Assembly (NCBI GenBank): GCA_965214585.1
Contig: OZ243957.1
Location: 3,596,001-3,660,000, forward strand
From: JAHCHG01 sp965214585
Lineage (GTDB): Bacteria > Acidobacteriota > Blastocatellia > Pyrinomonadales > Pyrinomonadaceae
DNA length: 64,000 bases
Direction of reading: 5' to 3'
The notes below the pieces were generated by a model. That model had not been told where the DNA came from. It searched no databases and saw only the letters and a list, made by a program, of their open reading frames with translations. Shown here piece by piece: positions 8,595 through 17,521 of this stretch. A program made the translations under genes and the position numbers. Positions within the stretch are counted from its first letter, which is position 1, and each line of letters begins with the position of its first letter.

Positions 8595-9965
8595 ATGAAA
8601 AAACTCTTTGGAACAGACGGGATTCGCGCCAAAGCCGGCGTTTTTCCGCTTGACGCGCCGACAATCGAAACAATCGGGAAATCTCTGGCGAAGCATCTGG
8701 GAAATAAAAACGGACAGCCGCATTTTGTGATCGGCAGAGATACGCGCGAATCGGGAGATTGGATCGAAAACGCATTTTGCAAAGGTGCTGATTCAGAAAA
8801 TGCCGTCTGCGAATCAGCCGGAATTATCACCACGCCGGGAATCGCATTTTTAACCAAAAACAAAAATTTCGATGCCGGAATCGTCATCAGCGCGTCGCAC
8901 AACCCGTATCAAGACAACGGCATAAAAATCTTTCTGCCAAGCGGGAAAAAAATTGACGGCAAAATCGAAAAAGCAATCGAGCAGGACATTTTCGAGAGCC
9001 GCGAAAATAAGGAAGAATCAAGGGAAGCAAACTTTGGCGAACAAGATTCGGATTTTGACAAAAACGATAAAAATGCGGCAAAAATGCAGCAGGCTTATGT
9101 TGATTTTCTAGCCGATGAATTTAAAAATTTATCGCTTAAAAATTTTAAGATAGTAATGGACTGCGCCAACGGTGCGGCTTCGGAAATCGCTCCGAAACTG
9201 TTCAAAAGATTCGTTTCCGATGTTGTTGCGATAAACGACAATCCCGACGGCAAAAACATCAACGAAAATTGCGGTTCTCTGCACATCGAAAAACTGCAAA
9301 AAAAAGTTCTGGAAGAAAAAGCCGATTTCGGCGTGGCGTTTGACGGCGACGCGGATCGTTCGCTGTTTGTTGACGAAAAGGGGAAAATGGTTGACGGCGA
9401 CGCGGTTTTATGGATTATGGGACGGCATTTGCAAAAAAACGGCGAACTGAAAAACGATACGGTTGTGGCAACCGTGATGAGCAACATCGGGCTGCAAATC
9501 GCGTTTGAATCAAAAAATATAAAACTTTTGCGAACCGATGTCGGCGACAAATATGTTCTAAAAGAACTCTTGGACAAAAACGGCTCAATCGGCGGCGAGC
9601 AGTCCGGTCATATAATCTTCCCGAATAAAAGTCTGGTCGGCGACGGAATGTTTACCGCGCTTTATCTGCTCGAAGCGTTAAGCAACAACCAAAAAACTCT
9701 CTCGCAAATGACCGAAGGCTTCAAGCAATTTCCTCAAACTTTGGTTAATGTCAAAGTCCGCGAAAAACTTTCGTTTGAAGAAGTTCCGGCAATCGCCGAA
9801 GCTGCCGAAGAAATCGAAAACGAACTCGGCGAAAAGGGAAGACTTCTTCTGCGCTATTCCGGCACGGAAAATCTGGCGCGTGTGATGATCGAGGGCGAAA
9901 ATCAGGAAATAATCGAAGAGCAGGCAAATCGTCTGGCAAAGAAAATTAAAAGCACTCTGGGCTGA
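8595..9965 (+). CDS. glmM: Phosphoglucosamine mutase
   Basis: 456 residues, ATG preceded by AAAAAAGG. GlmM converts glucosamine-6-phosphate to glucosamine-1-phosphate on the way to UDP-GlcNAc for peptidoglycan and LPS. The phosphoserine loop ISASHNP places the catalytic serine at 101. The Mg site DGDADR is at 250-255, the sugar loop GEQSGH follows, and the phosphate-binding RYSGTEN lies near the C-terminus. FGTDGIR at the N-terminus is typical of GlmM rather than other phosphohexomutases. Length is normal. Confidence 0.95.
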   Translation: MKKLFGTDGIRAKAGVFPLDAPTIETIGKSLAKHLGNKNGQPHFVIGRDTRESGDWIENAFCKGADSENAVCESAGIITTPGIAFLTKNKNFDAGIVISASHNPYQDNGIKIFLPSGKKIDGKIEKAIEQDIFESRENKEESREANFGEQDSDFDKNDKNAAKMQQAYVDFLADEFKNLSLKNFKIVMDCANGAASEIAPKLFKRFVSDVVAINDNPDGKNINENCGSLHIEKLQKKVLEEKADFGVAFDGDADRSLFVDEKGKMVDGDAVLWIMGRHLQKNGELKNDTVVATVMSNIGLQIAFESKNIKLLRTDVGDKYVLKELLDKNGSIGGEQSGHIIFPNKSLVGDGMFTALYLLEALSNNQKTLSQMTEGFKQFPQTLVNVKVREKLSFEEVPAIAEAAEEIENELGEKGRLLLRYSGTENLARVMIEGENQEIIEEQANRLAKKIKSTLG

Positions 9966-10017
9966 GTATCAGACAGCAATTTTACGGAAAAGCTGTTGTA
10001 AAAATTTATTTCCATTC

Positions 10018-10046
10018 TTGCACATTCGATTCAAAAATTGTATATT
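10018..10046 (+). promoter_or_regulatory. Strong sigma-70 promoter of the structured RNA
   Basis: TTGCAC (10018-10023), exactly 17 bp, TATATT (10041-10046). A transcription start near 10052-10054 follows. The palindrome CTACCGAAACGGTAG (10051-10065) sits right at the start site and could instead be a TetR-type operator. Confidence 0.65.
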
Positions 10047-10050
10047 TTAA

Positions 10051-10250
10051 CTACCGAAACGGTAGGTAAATCCTCCGTTTCTAGTGATTACTGGGGTGAG
10101 GACAGTAATTACGAATTGGCAGGCGCGGTCCACTTCCACGTGGCTTCGCCTGCTCTCATATTTTAAACTCGATTTCAATAATCAATAGGAGTGCAAGAAT
10201 CACTGCTTGCACGAGTGCGACTTTGTAAATGTTTAGCAATTTGCCTACCT
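10051..10250 (+). ncRNA. Structured RNA of unknown family between glmM and aroB
   Basis: About 200 nt after a good promoter. GGTAGGTAAAT (10061-10071) can pair over 11 bp (one G-U) with ATTTGCCTACC (10239-10249), enclosing three local hairpins. Hairpin 1 is GTGATTACTG/CAGTAATTAC (10084-10093/10103-10112). Hairpin 2 is GGCAGGCG/CGCCTGCT (10118-10125/10147-10154) with an inner CCAC/GTGG. Hairpin 3 is GTGCAAG/CTTGCAC (10191-10197/10206-10212). A 5' hairpin CTACCG/CGGTAG (10051-10056/10060-10065) competes with the closing helix. Size fits a housekeeping RNA such as 6S, but the three separate arms do not match 6S as I know it. A riboswitch or attenuator for aroB, 74 nt downstream, is the alternative. 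Confidence 0.6.
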
Positions 10251-10323
10251 CATTCAACGAACTAAATCCGAAAAACCGCAGTTAGAGTTTTGAGTTAATT
10301 TTTTCTGTGATAAAAGTTAAAGT

Positions 10324-11484
10324 ATGGAAAATGTTCGTGTGAAATTAGAAAAACCTTCCGATCAATATGAAATAAATATCGGACACAATTTGTTAAGAAA
10401 CTGCGGCGGTTGGGCGCGAAATTCTATTTCGGAAAATTGCAGAAAAATCGCTCTCGTTTCAAATCCGAAAGTTTTCGGTTTATACGGCGAAACTGCGGTT
10501 GAAAGCCTCGAAAACGCGGATTTTGAAGTTTCCGTCTGGTTGATGAAAGACGGCGAAGAATTTAAAAATATACGTTCGCTCGAAGAATCTTTAAATTTTT
10601 TCGGCAAAAGCAATATCAAGCGAACCGATGCCGTCCTCGCGCTTGGCGGCGGCGTGGTCGGCGATCTGGCGGGTTTTGCCGCCTCAATTTATTTGCGCGG
10701 AATCGCCTTTTTGCAAATTCCGACCACTTTGCTGGCAATGATTGATTCGTCCGTCGGCGGGAAAACTGCGGTCAACAGCGATTTCGGGAAAAATCTGATC
10801 GGCACGTTTTATCAGCCGAACGGCGTTTTAGTTGACGTAAATGTTTTGCAGACTTTGGAAACGAGAGAACTCGTCGCCGGTTTTTGCGAAGCCGTTAAGC
10901 AAGGCGCAATTTCGGGCGAAGAACTATTGTTGACGACTTCCAAAATCTTATCCGATTATCCGGCAGATACTTTTGCCCAAAACTTTGAAGATGATGAATT
11001 TTTAAGCCGACTCGAAAAATTTATCTCCGAACAGATCGCCTTTAAAGCGGAAATCGTAATGCAGGACGAAAAGGAATCTTCCGGCAGACGCGACGCTAAA
11101 TCGCGCAAAATCTTAAATTTCGGACACACGCTCGCTCACGCGCTCGAAAAAGTTACCGATTATAAATACTTCAAGCACGGCGAAGCCGTCGGCTACGGCA
11201 TTTTATTTGCCGCCGAATTGTCGAAAAAACTTGATATTTTGAGTAAAAATAGTTTAGACTTATTAAACGATGTTGTTCGCAGTATCGGACATCTGCCAAA
11301 TGCGAGCAGCATCAGCAAAACAGAAATTATTGAAGCCTTTGCTCACGACAAGAAAAATATTAACGATTCGCTTCAGTGGATTTTATTGCAGGACATTGGC
11401 AAACCTATTATTTACAACAATTCAGGCATTCCGAAAGAAGCCGTAATGCAGACCCTCGAAAAGATTCTAAGACCGAAAGAATAG
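10324..11484 (+). CDS. aroB: 3-dehydroquinate synthase
   Basis: 386 residues. AroB makes 3-dehydroquinate from DAHP, the second step of the shikimate pathway, using NAD and a divalent metal. NAD-binding LGGGVVGDLAGF is at 107-118, IDSSVGGKTAVN at 140-151, and the metal histidine segment NFGHTLAHALE follows near 263-273. Slightly longer than average (350-370). No clear Shine-Dalgarno sequence precedes the ATG. It lies downstream of the structured RNA at 10051-10250 and may be controlled by it. The small membrane-protein gene at 11520 follows after 35 bp, probably in the same transcript. Confidence 0.95.
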   Translation: MENVRVKLEKPSDQYEINIGHNLLRNCGGWARNSISENCRKIALVSNPKVFGLYGETAVESLENADFEVSVWLMKDGEEFKNIRSLEESLNFFGKSNIKRTDAVLALGGGVVGDLAGFAASIYLRGIAFLQIPTTLLAMIDSSVGGKTAVNSDFGKNLIGTFYQPNGVLVDVNVLQTLETRELVAGFCEAVKQGAISGEELLLTTSKILSDYPADTFAQNFEDDEFLSRLEKFISEQIAFKAEIVMQDEKESSGRRDAKSRKILNFGHTLAHALEKVTDYKYFKHGEAVGYGILFAAELSKKLDILSKNSLDLLNDVVRSIGHLPNASSISKTEIIEAFAHDKKNINDSLQWILLQDIGKPIIYNNSGIPKEAVMQTLEKILRPKE

Positions 11485-11519
11485 TTTTTTAAGGCGGTTC
11501 GTTTAGTGGAGTTTTAAAA

Positions 11520-11933
11520 ATGAAAGAGCAATTTACAAACAAAAAATCAGAACGCGGCGGCGCGGGGGTGAAATTTTTATTGGTTTTAACCGTAATATTT
11601 TTGGTCGCCCACGCCGGATGGAATTATATTCCGGTGGCGTATCAGGCACAGGATTTCAAACAAGAACTGGAAACGGCGGTTGTGCAGGGCGTTGCATTGC
11701 CCGGATCGCAGATGACTCCGGTTGATACGGTCAAAACGAGAATTCGTCAGAAGGCGCAAGCCGAAGGCATTCCGTCTAATTATTACCTCGATGTTAAGCA
11801 AGTCAAAGGCATCGTCCAAGCCCGCGTGATTTACCAGAAATCCGTTCCGATCTTGCCGTTCGGTCTTTACACTTATAACTATTATTTCGATCACACCGCC
11901 ACGCCAACCGGATTTTTATTCAAGGAAGATTAA
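11520..11933 (+). CDS. Small single-pass membrane protein, hypothetical
   Basis: 137 residues, not recognised. A charged N-terminus (about 1-17) is followed by one hydrophobic segment, FLLVLTVIFLVAHAGW (about 19-34), then a soluble domain of about 100 residues with QDFKQELETAVVQGVALPG and DVKQVKGIVQARVIYQKSV. The layout suggests a type II membrane protein with its C-terminal domain outside the cytoplasm. GTGGAG lies about 10 nt upstream of the ATG. Nothing was seen in the 147 bp after it. Confidence 0.6.
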   Translation: MKEQFTNKKSERGGAGVKFLLVLTVIFLVAHAGWNYIPVAYQAQDFKQELETAVVQGVALPGSQMTPVDTVKTRIRQKAQAEGIPSNYYLDVKQVKGIVQARVIYQKSVPILPFGLYTYNYYFDHTATPTGFLFKED

Positions 11934-12080
11934 AATAAAAATTTTGCCGATTGGTGAAGCAAATTCAAACAGATCATTTTCTGAAAAAACTCAAATTTTG
12001 GTAGCGCAAAGAAACAAAAAAACAGATGAATCATTGCTTTTTATATAATAAAAGAGCAGTTTAAAAAGGAGTTTGCAGTT

Positions 12081-13970
12081 TTAAATTGCCGCCGCCGCTA
12101 AATTCTCACGGACGCGCAGAGGCTGGATTTTAATCAGAGATTCGGGCGCGTCGGCAAGCCAAGTTGACGGGCAAACGCCGCACGTCGTGCATTTTTCAAC
12201 CGCCGGACACGGTTTTGAAGAAAGTGCTTCGTGCGCTTTTTTATGCTCGGTTTTCAAGAAATCGAAAGACAAACCCGAATCAACAATTGACCACGGAAGA
12301 AATTCCGCGTATTCGCGGTTTCTCGAAGTGTGAAACGCCGGATCAATTCCGGTTTCGCGCAACGCTTCTTTCAAATTTCCTTTCAGACGCGCCGCCGTTT
12401 CGATAACTTTTGAAATTGTTCTGTCGCCGGAGGAAAACAACGCTTGTTCGTGCGCGATTCTCGCGCTCATCGCCCGAACTTCGACGTTCGGGATTTTTGC
12501 CAGATTTTTTGAAACCCATTTTAAGCGGTTTTTCAGTTCCTTTTCGTCGCAAATCGCGTCCCATTGCAGAGGCGTGTTCGGCTTCGGCACAAAACCGTTT
12601 AATGACGGAATGATTTTTCCCGCAAAACCGAATTTCTTTCCGGCTTCGAGCATACGGTCTTTGACGCGCTCGACAAGGACGAGCATTTCTTCCAAATCTT
12701 CCTTGGTTTCCGTCGGAAGTCCGACCATCAGATATAGTTTAACGGTCAACATTCCGCGATCAAAAACCGCGCCGCAAATGTCAACAATTTCGTCGTTTGT
12801 CAGATTTTTATTGATGACGCGCCGTAGCCGATCCGAACCTGTTTCGGGCGCGACGGCGATTTGCTGATCTTTTGATTCAACGAGCGCGTCGAGTAATTCT
12901 TCGGAAATTTGGTCAAGCCGCAGAGAAGAAACCGAAATGCGGTATTCCATTTTGCGAAGTTCGCTCAAAATTGTGGAAATTTCCGGGTGATCGCAAACGG
13001 CGGTTGAAACGAGTCCGATCTTATTTGTTTTTCCTCGCCATTCAGCCGCTTTCGCCAAAATATCTTTGGCGGGAACGACGCGCGGCGGATAATAATTGTA
13101 ACCAGCCCAGCAAAAACGGCAGCCTTGCGAACAGCCGCGCGAAATTTCGACAAGAAGACGTTCGCCCATTTCCGCTTCGGGCGACCAAACCGATGTCGAA
13201 GGGCAGAAAATATCTTGATTTAGGAGAAATTCTGATAATTCGGTTTCGCCGCGATTTATGGCGCGTCTTAAAGTTCCTTCTTTCGGATTTACGGCGGAAA
13301 GTGCGCGTCCGACTTTTTTGGGAACGCCAGCTTTTTTCGGCACATAATCGAAAACCGTTCCGTCTTCGTTGTAAATCACATCGTAAAGCGACGGAATGTA
13401 AAACCCGCGTCCGATCTTCGCCAAACTCAGCAGAATATCTTCCTTTGTTTCGTTTTCAAAAATCCGGTCAACAAGTTGAAACGCTAAAATTTCGCCTTCG
13501 CCGACGGCGATAATGTCCGTAAAATCGGCAATCGGTTCGGGATTCAAAAACGAAGCCGCGCCGCCCATCACAACCAAAGGATGAAAATGATTTCTATCTT
13601 TCGACCAGACGGGAATCTGCGACATTTGCAGCATCCGCGCCATATTCAGATAATCCGTTTCAAACGAAATCGAAAACGCGACGACATCAAAATCTTTAAC
13701 CGGAGTCTGCGTTTCGAGCGATAACAGCGGAGTGCGCGATTTTTCGTATTCTTTTAGTTCAAAATTGTCGGGCAGAAAAACTCTCTCGCAGGAAACTTCG
13801 GGAATTTTATTGAAAAGTTCATACATCGTGTGAAGTCCGAGATTCGCCATTCCGATTGAATGCGTATTTGGATAGCACAATGCAATACGAAGCGTCGCGC
13901 CGCCTTTGACGATAACGCCTTCCTCGTGCGCGAGTTTATTTTTGTAGCTGTCCGTAATTCTTTTATTCAT
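12081..13970 (-). CDS. B12-binding/radical-SAM protein (TIGR03960-like)
   Basis: 629 residues. The N-terminal half has a cobalamin-domain-like layout (ALCYPNTHSIGMANLGLHTMYEL, broken by eye into strand and helix). The radical-SAM cluster motif is SRGCSQGCRFCWAGYN, three cysteines in C-x3/4-C-x2-C spacing near residue 275-282. Near the C-terminus CPAVEKCTTCGVCPSTW gives a second cysteine group that could hold another Fe-S cluster. The order fits the family annotated as TIGR03960, often found fused or next to a DUF2344 protein in other genomes and linked to RNA or cofactor modification; no such partner is adjacent here. Exact reaction unknown. Confidence 0.8.
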   Translation of the reverse strand: MNKRITDSYKNKLAHEEGVIVKGGATLRIALCYPNTHSIGMANLGLHTMYELFNKIPEVSCERVFLPDNFELKEYEKSRTPLLSLETQTPVKDFDVVAFSISFETDYLNMARMLQMSQIPVWSKDRNHFHPLVVMGGAASFLNPEPIADFTDIIAVGEGEILAFQLVDRIFENETKEDILLSLAKIGRGFYIPSLYDVIYNEDGTVFDYVPKKAGVPKKVGRALSAVNPKEGTLRRAINRGETELSEFLLNQDIFCPSTSVWSPEAEMGERLLVEISRGCSQGCRFCWAGYNYYPPRVVPAKDILAKAAEWRGKTNKIGLVSTAVCDHPEISTILSELRKMEYRISVSSLRLDQISEELLDALVESKDQQIAVAPETGSDRLRRVINKNLTNDEIVDICGAVFDRGMLTVKLYLMVGLPTETKEDLEEMLVLVERVKDRMLEAGKKFGFAGKIIPSLNGFVPKPNTPLQWDAICDEKELKNRLKWVSKNLAKIPNVEVRAMSARIAHEQALFSSGDRTISKVIETAARLKGNLKEALRETGIDPAFHTSRNREYAEFLPWSIVDSGLSFDFLKTEHKKAHEALSSKPCPAVEKCTTCGVCPSTWLADAPESLIKIQPLRVRENLAAAAI

Positions 13971-14555
13971 AAACCAAAACTGTTATTTTACACTTTTTCC
14001 GATAAAAAGAAAACAATTGATTCGATGAGGTTTTAGGGTAAAAAGATGTGAGCAAATTTTACAATCTTCTGTTTAATCACCATCCTCCATTACTGCTAAT
14101 CTTGTAGAGGTTTTGAAAAGTAAAAAAATTGAGTGTTTCTACACTTAAATATTCCATAAATAATTATAGCTGAATCTCGTCAAAAACAGCCGAATTTAGT
14201 AAATAATGATGTCTAATTTGATTTTGCTATTTAATAGAGCAATCTTTTAAATTATTTGGCAGTTTCACTCTTGAAGATCGGGCGCAGAGCAACCCTTCCC
14301 GACCTGCGATCTTTTTGGTCTTGAGCTGGTTTTTGGTAATGATCTGCTCAAGATAAAATAAAAAGCGAAAGTTAATCAAATTGACAGGTCTGGAAGGGTT
14401 GCTCTGCGCCTGCAAAAGTTAAAATACCGAAAAACTTAAAAATCAGACTATTTAATTTTATTAGTTAATTTGCCGCTTTTTGTGTAAATATGTCGCTTTG
14501 ATAGAGCAAAAATATAGCTGAAACCACCTTTTACAAAACCCCTGCAAGATTAGCA
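13971..14555. other. Gene-free spacer
   Basis: AT-rich. It holds inverted-repeat element B copy 2 (14279-14413); apart from that I see no gene, RNA or clear promoter. Confidence 0.6.
14279..14413. repeat. Inverted-repeat element B, copy 2
   Basis: About 135 bp. GGGCGCAGAGCAACCCTTCC near the left end is matched in inverted form by GGAAGGGTTGCTCTGCGCC at the right. The inner segment GATCTGCTCAAGATAAAAT is identical to that in copy 1 (6857-6993), which shows the copies share more than their ends. Confidence 0.75.
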
Positions 14556-14963
14556 TTAATGTCGGGTTTCCGCCTGTGTTTTCTTTTTAACTCTCTCCTG
14601 CGCTTCTTCGGCAACCGCGTCTTCGTGTTTGATGTCGAGCCGCAAACGCCTGTATAAACTCATCCATTGATTTGCCAGCCAAGGAATTGCGAAAAAAGCG
14701 AGAACGTATCCGCGCCAATCGTAAATAAGAAGTTGGAAACCCGTTAAGATAATAAAAATCAGCGTAACCCAATGACTGAAGCAGTATTCGCAAGTAAAAA
14801 CGTAGTAAAATTTCTGTTTGAGAGTCGTTTCACAATTTTCTCTTCTGTCGTTACAAAATTCGCGCCATTCGCTGAAAATTTCTTCCTGCGTAACCGTCCA
14901 CGCAATCGAAGCAACGATCAGCGATAAAATAAAAAGCCAGTAAAGTTGTGTTAAAATCGGCAT
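14556..14963 (-). CDS. Small membrane protein, DUF1360-like
   Basis: 135 residues. Hydrophobic segments at about 4-24 and 64-95 flank a soluble stretch ending in FTCEYCFSHWVTL. The C-x-x-C-(F/L)-S-x-W pattern just before a membrane helix is what I associate with DUF1360 inner-membrane proteins. The C-terminal tail is charged. The ATG (14963-14961) directly abuts the stop codon of the Uma2 gene (14964-14966), so the two are one transcript. Function unknown. Confidence 0.6.
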   Translation of the reverse strand: MPILTQLYWLFILSLIVASIAWTVTQEEIFSEWREFCNDRRENCETTLKQKFYYVFTCEYCFSHWVTLIFIILTGFQLLIYDWRGYVLAFFAIPWLANQWMSLYRRLRLDIKHEDAVAEEAQERVKKKTQAETRH

Positions 14964-15527
14964 TTATTCAAAAAGTTCGTCAACAGAAATCTTCCAGCCG
15001 GGCAAAAAAGGTTCGGCATCGGCGATTTCACCGCGCCGAAAAATCTTCGGATTATTCGGATTTTCGCGCGAATAGCTTTTAATTGTATCATCACTTAATA
15101 AATCAACGTCCCAAACAATTTTCGTTCCGGCGGCAAAATAATCGGCGCGTTTCTGCTCGATTGCTTTTTCCGCAGTTTTGCCGTAATCATTTTCGCTTCT
15201 AACCTCGACGGCGAAAATCGGTGCGCCTTTTAGAAACTTCATTCCGCTTCTTTCGCCGACAAAGAAAGAAGCATCGGGACTAAATGATTTGCGGTTTGGT
15301 AAATCAACGAGAAAGCCGACATTATCCGTGTAAGTTCTGCCCGAAAAAGTTTTTCGCTGATACATTTTAAGGCTGACTGCAATATTAAATGCTGCGGTGC
15401 TTGGTTCGTCGCCTGTTGACATAAATTTTACAATCTCTCCATTAACAATTTCGGCTTTACCTTCGGTTTGATAAAGTTTTTCGACGAGTTCTTCCGTTGT
15501 CGGTTTGTCTAAAACTAAAGTATTCAT
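14964..15527 (-). CDS. Uma2-family putative endonuclease
   Basis: 187 residues from the ATG at 15527, which has AGGAG about 8 nt upstream; the frame is open further upstream but without support. Uma2 (DUF820) proteins have a PD-(D/E)XK nuclease fold. Here the acidic residues are visible in SPDASFF (about 97-103) and FAVEVRSEND (about 117-126), where Arg stands in the place of the usual Lys or Leu. Biological role of the family is unsettled; it is abundant in cyanobacteria, Deinococcus and Acidobacteriota. A second, diverged member is at 36756-37382. Confidence 0.85.
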   Translation of the reverse strand: MNTLVLDKPTTEELVEKLYQTEGKAEIVNGEIVKFMSTGDEPSTAAFNIAVSLKMYQRKTFSGRTYTDNVGFLVDLPNRKSFSPDASFFVGERSGMKFLKGAPIFAVEVRSENDYGKTAEKAIEQKRADYFAAGTKIVWDVDLLSDDTIKSYSRENPNNPKIFRRGEIADAEPFLPGWKISVDELFE

Positions 15528-15612
15528 AAAACTGCTCCTAAAAACTATTTTGCGGCTTGCAATTACTATAAGCAATCGCAAGCCGCAAATCAAAGATTTT
15601 AAGTTGTAAATT

Positions 15613-17358
15613 CTATTGCTTTCCTTCGAGAAACGCCTTCAAACGACGCGAGCGCGACGGATGGCGGAGTTTTCGTAACGCTTTCGCTTCGATCTGCCGA
15701 ATGCGTTCGCGCGTAACCGCAAAATGCTGTCCGACTTCTTCGAGCGTGTGTTCCGAACCCGTGTTTCCGAGTCCGAAACGCATTTTGATAACTTTTTCCT
15801 CGCGCGGCGTAAGCGTCGCCAAAACTTCGTCGGTAATTTCCCGAAGATTTGAAAACGTGACCGATTCCGCCGGATTCATAATTGATTTGTCTTCGATAAA
15901 ATCGCCGAGATGCGAATCTTCTTCTTCGCCAATCGGCGTTTCCAGAGAGATCGGCTCTTGCGCGATTTTCAGAACCTTTCGCACTTTTGAAACGGAAATG
16001 TCCATTTTCTTGGCGATTTCCTCGCTCGAAGGTTCTCTGCCCATTTCCTGCACGAGCGCACGCGAAGTGCGAATCAATTTGTTGATCGTTTCGATCATAT
16101 GAACCGGAATTCTGATCGTTCTCGCTTGGTCGGCAATCGCTCTCGTGATCGCCTGACGAATCCACCAAGTCGCGTAAGTAGAGAATTTGTAGCCGCGCCG
16201 CCACTCGAATTTGTCAACTGCTTTCATCAAACCGATGTTGCCTTCCTGAATCAGATCCAAAAACTGAAGCCCTCGATTCGTGTATTTTTTTGCAATTGAA
16301 ACGACAAGGCGCAAATTCGCCTCGACGAGTTCGCGTTTCGCTTGATTCGTTTCCTGTTCGCCGACCAGAATTTTTTGCAGCGAACGCTTGATTCTGACCG
16401 AAGACAGATGATATTTGTCTTCAATTACGTCAAGTTTCGCCTGCGCTTCGCTGATTTTTTCCTTTAAATCCTTTTTCTCGGCGGCGGTCAGTTTGTCATT
16501 TTCGATTCTGTCGCCCATTCGCTTGATCGTCCGTTCCGATTTGCGGATTTCGTCGGTTACGCGGCGAATCGCGCCGATCATTTTCTGCATCGTGCGTTCG
16601 GTCAGATCAAGCTGCTTTATTTCCTGCGCGACTTCCAGCCGGTGACGCGCAACCTGTCTTTGCAAAGTTCTGATTTTCTTGGACTTTTTACCTTTCGACG
16701 CTTTTTGTTCAGCGCGAAGTTTTTCTAAAGTTTTGACGGCTTTTTCATAATTGTCTTTGATATTTGCGATGCCTTCGAGCGTCCAGCGCAAGTATTCGTC
16801 AACTTTGTCTTCTTCGCCCGTTAATTCCGCTTGTTCGGAAAAATGCACCGTTTCGCGGATGCTGACTTTTCCCTGTTCCAAACCTTCGCCGATTTCGATC
16901 AGGCGTTCAACGGCAATCGGCGAACGCGCAATCGTTTTCTGCGTTTTTATCTCGCCGCGCTCGATTCTTTGAGCAATCGCCACTTCGCCTTCGCGCGTAA
17001 GAAGCGGAACAATTCCCATTTCGCGCAAATAGAGGCGCACCGGATCATTTGATTTATCGAGCGTTCCCGCCGACAAATCAAGATTTCTGCTGTCCTCATC
17101 GTCGTCGTTTTCCGCCGCGATCTGCGCCGCCTGTTCCAAAAGCTGCGCGTCCGAATTATTAACCGTAATGTTCGCCGCTTCGAGCCGTTGAAGTATTTCC
17201 TCAATCTCGTCCGGCGACATCATTTTATTTGGAATCTCGTTGTTAAGTTCGTCAAAACTCAGCGACTTTTTGCGCTTGCCGAGTTTAACGAGTTTGCCGA
17301 TCAAGGCTTCCATTATCTCTTCTTTTAATTCTTCTTCTCTTTCGTCGTTATCTGCCAT
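15613..17358 (-). CDS. rpoD: RNA polymerase primary sigma factor RpoD (sigma-70)
   Basis: 581 residues with all regions in order: region 1.1 (about 1-65), region 1.2 (DPVRLYLREMG, about 105), a 1.2-2.1 insert with coiled-coil character (about 190-300), region 2 (ANLRLVVSIAKKY ... GLMKAVDKF ... YATWWIRQAI), region 3, and region 4.2 (TLEEVG ... RERIRQIEAKALRKLRHP). It directs core polymerase to housekeeping promoters. It lies 163 bp downstream of dnaG, the conserved dnaG-rpoD order. A hairpin in the gap (17417-17447) may separate the two transcripts. Confidence 0.97.
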   Translation of the reverse strand: MADNDEREEELKEEIMEALIGKLVKLGKRKKSLSFDELNNEIPNKMMSPDEIEEILQRLEAANITVNNSDAQLLEQAAQIAAENDDDEDSRNLDLSAGTLDKSNDPVRLYLREMGIVPLLTREGEVAIAQRIERGEIKTQKTIARSPIAVERLIEIGEGLEQGKVSIRETVHFSEQAELTGEEDKVDEYLRWTLEGIANIKDNYEKAVKTLEKLRAEQKASKGKKSKKIRTLQRQVARHRLEVAQEIKQLDLTERTMQKMIGAIRRVTDEIRKSERTIKRMGDRIENDKLTAAEKKDLKEKISEAQAKLDVIEDKYHLSSVRIKRSLQKILVGEQETNQAKRELVEANLRLVVSIAKKYTNRGLQFLDLIQEGNIGLMKAVDKFEWRRGYKFSTYATWWIRQAITRAIADQARTIRIPVHMIETINKLIRTSRALVQEMGREPSSEEIAKKMDISVSKVRKVLKIAQEPISLETPIGEEEDSHLGDFIEDKSIMNPAESVTFSNLREITDEVLATLTPREEKVIKMRFGLGNTGSEHTLEEVGQHFAVTRERIRQIEAKALRKLRHPSRSRRLKAFLEGKQ

Positions 17359-17414
17359 TTTTTTATAAGTGCTTGTGATTAAATATATATATGAATCGTT
17401 GTTTGTAAAATATA

Positions 17415-17450
17415 TTAAACGCGCGAACCGTAAAAAAAGTTTCGCGTTTT
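17415..17450 (-). promoter_or_regulatory. Hairpin between dnaG and rpoD
   Basis: On the minus strand AACGCGAA pairs with TTCGCG-CG-TT across a T-rich loop. It is placed after dnaG and before rpoD, so it could act as an attenuator, a processing site or a partial terminator that sets the dnaG:rpoD ratio. Confidence 0.4.
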
Positions 17451-17521
17451 GGCAATCCTACATTGTATAACAGATATTGCGGAAAGGGAAGTGTCTTAAG
17501 GTAATTCGTTTTGCAGATAAA

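Noticed and set aside
10051..10250. Call as 6S RNA or known riboswitch
   Set aside because: Size and promoter fit 6S, but three separate arms replace the single long hairpin with a central bubble; no known riboswitch core was recognised.
15528..15593. Longer start for the Uma2 gene
   Set aside because: The upstream part has no ribosome site, while the ATG at 15527 has AGGAG at the right distance and matches the family start.
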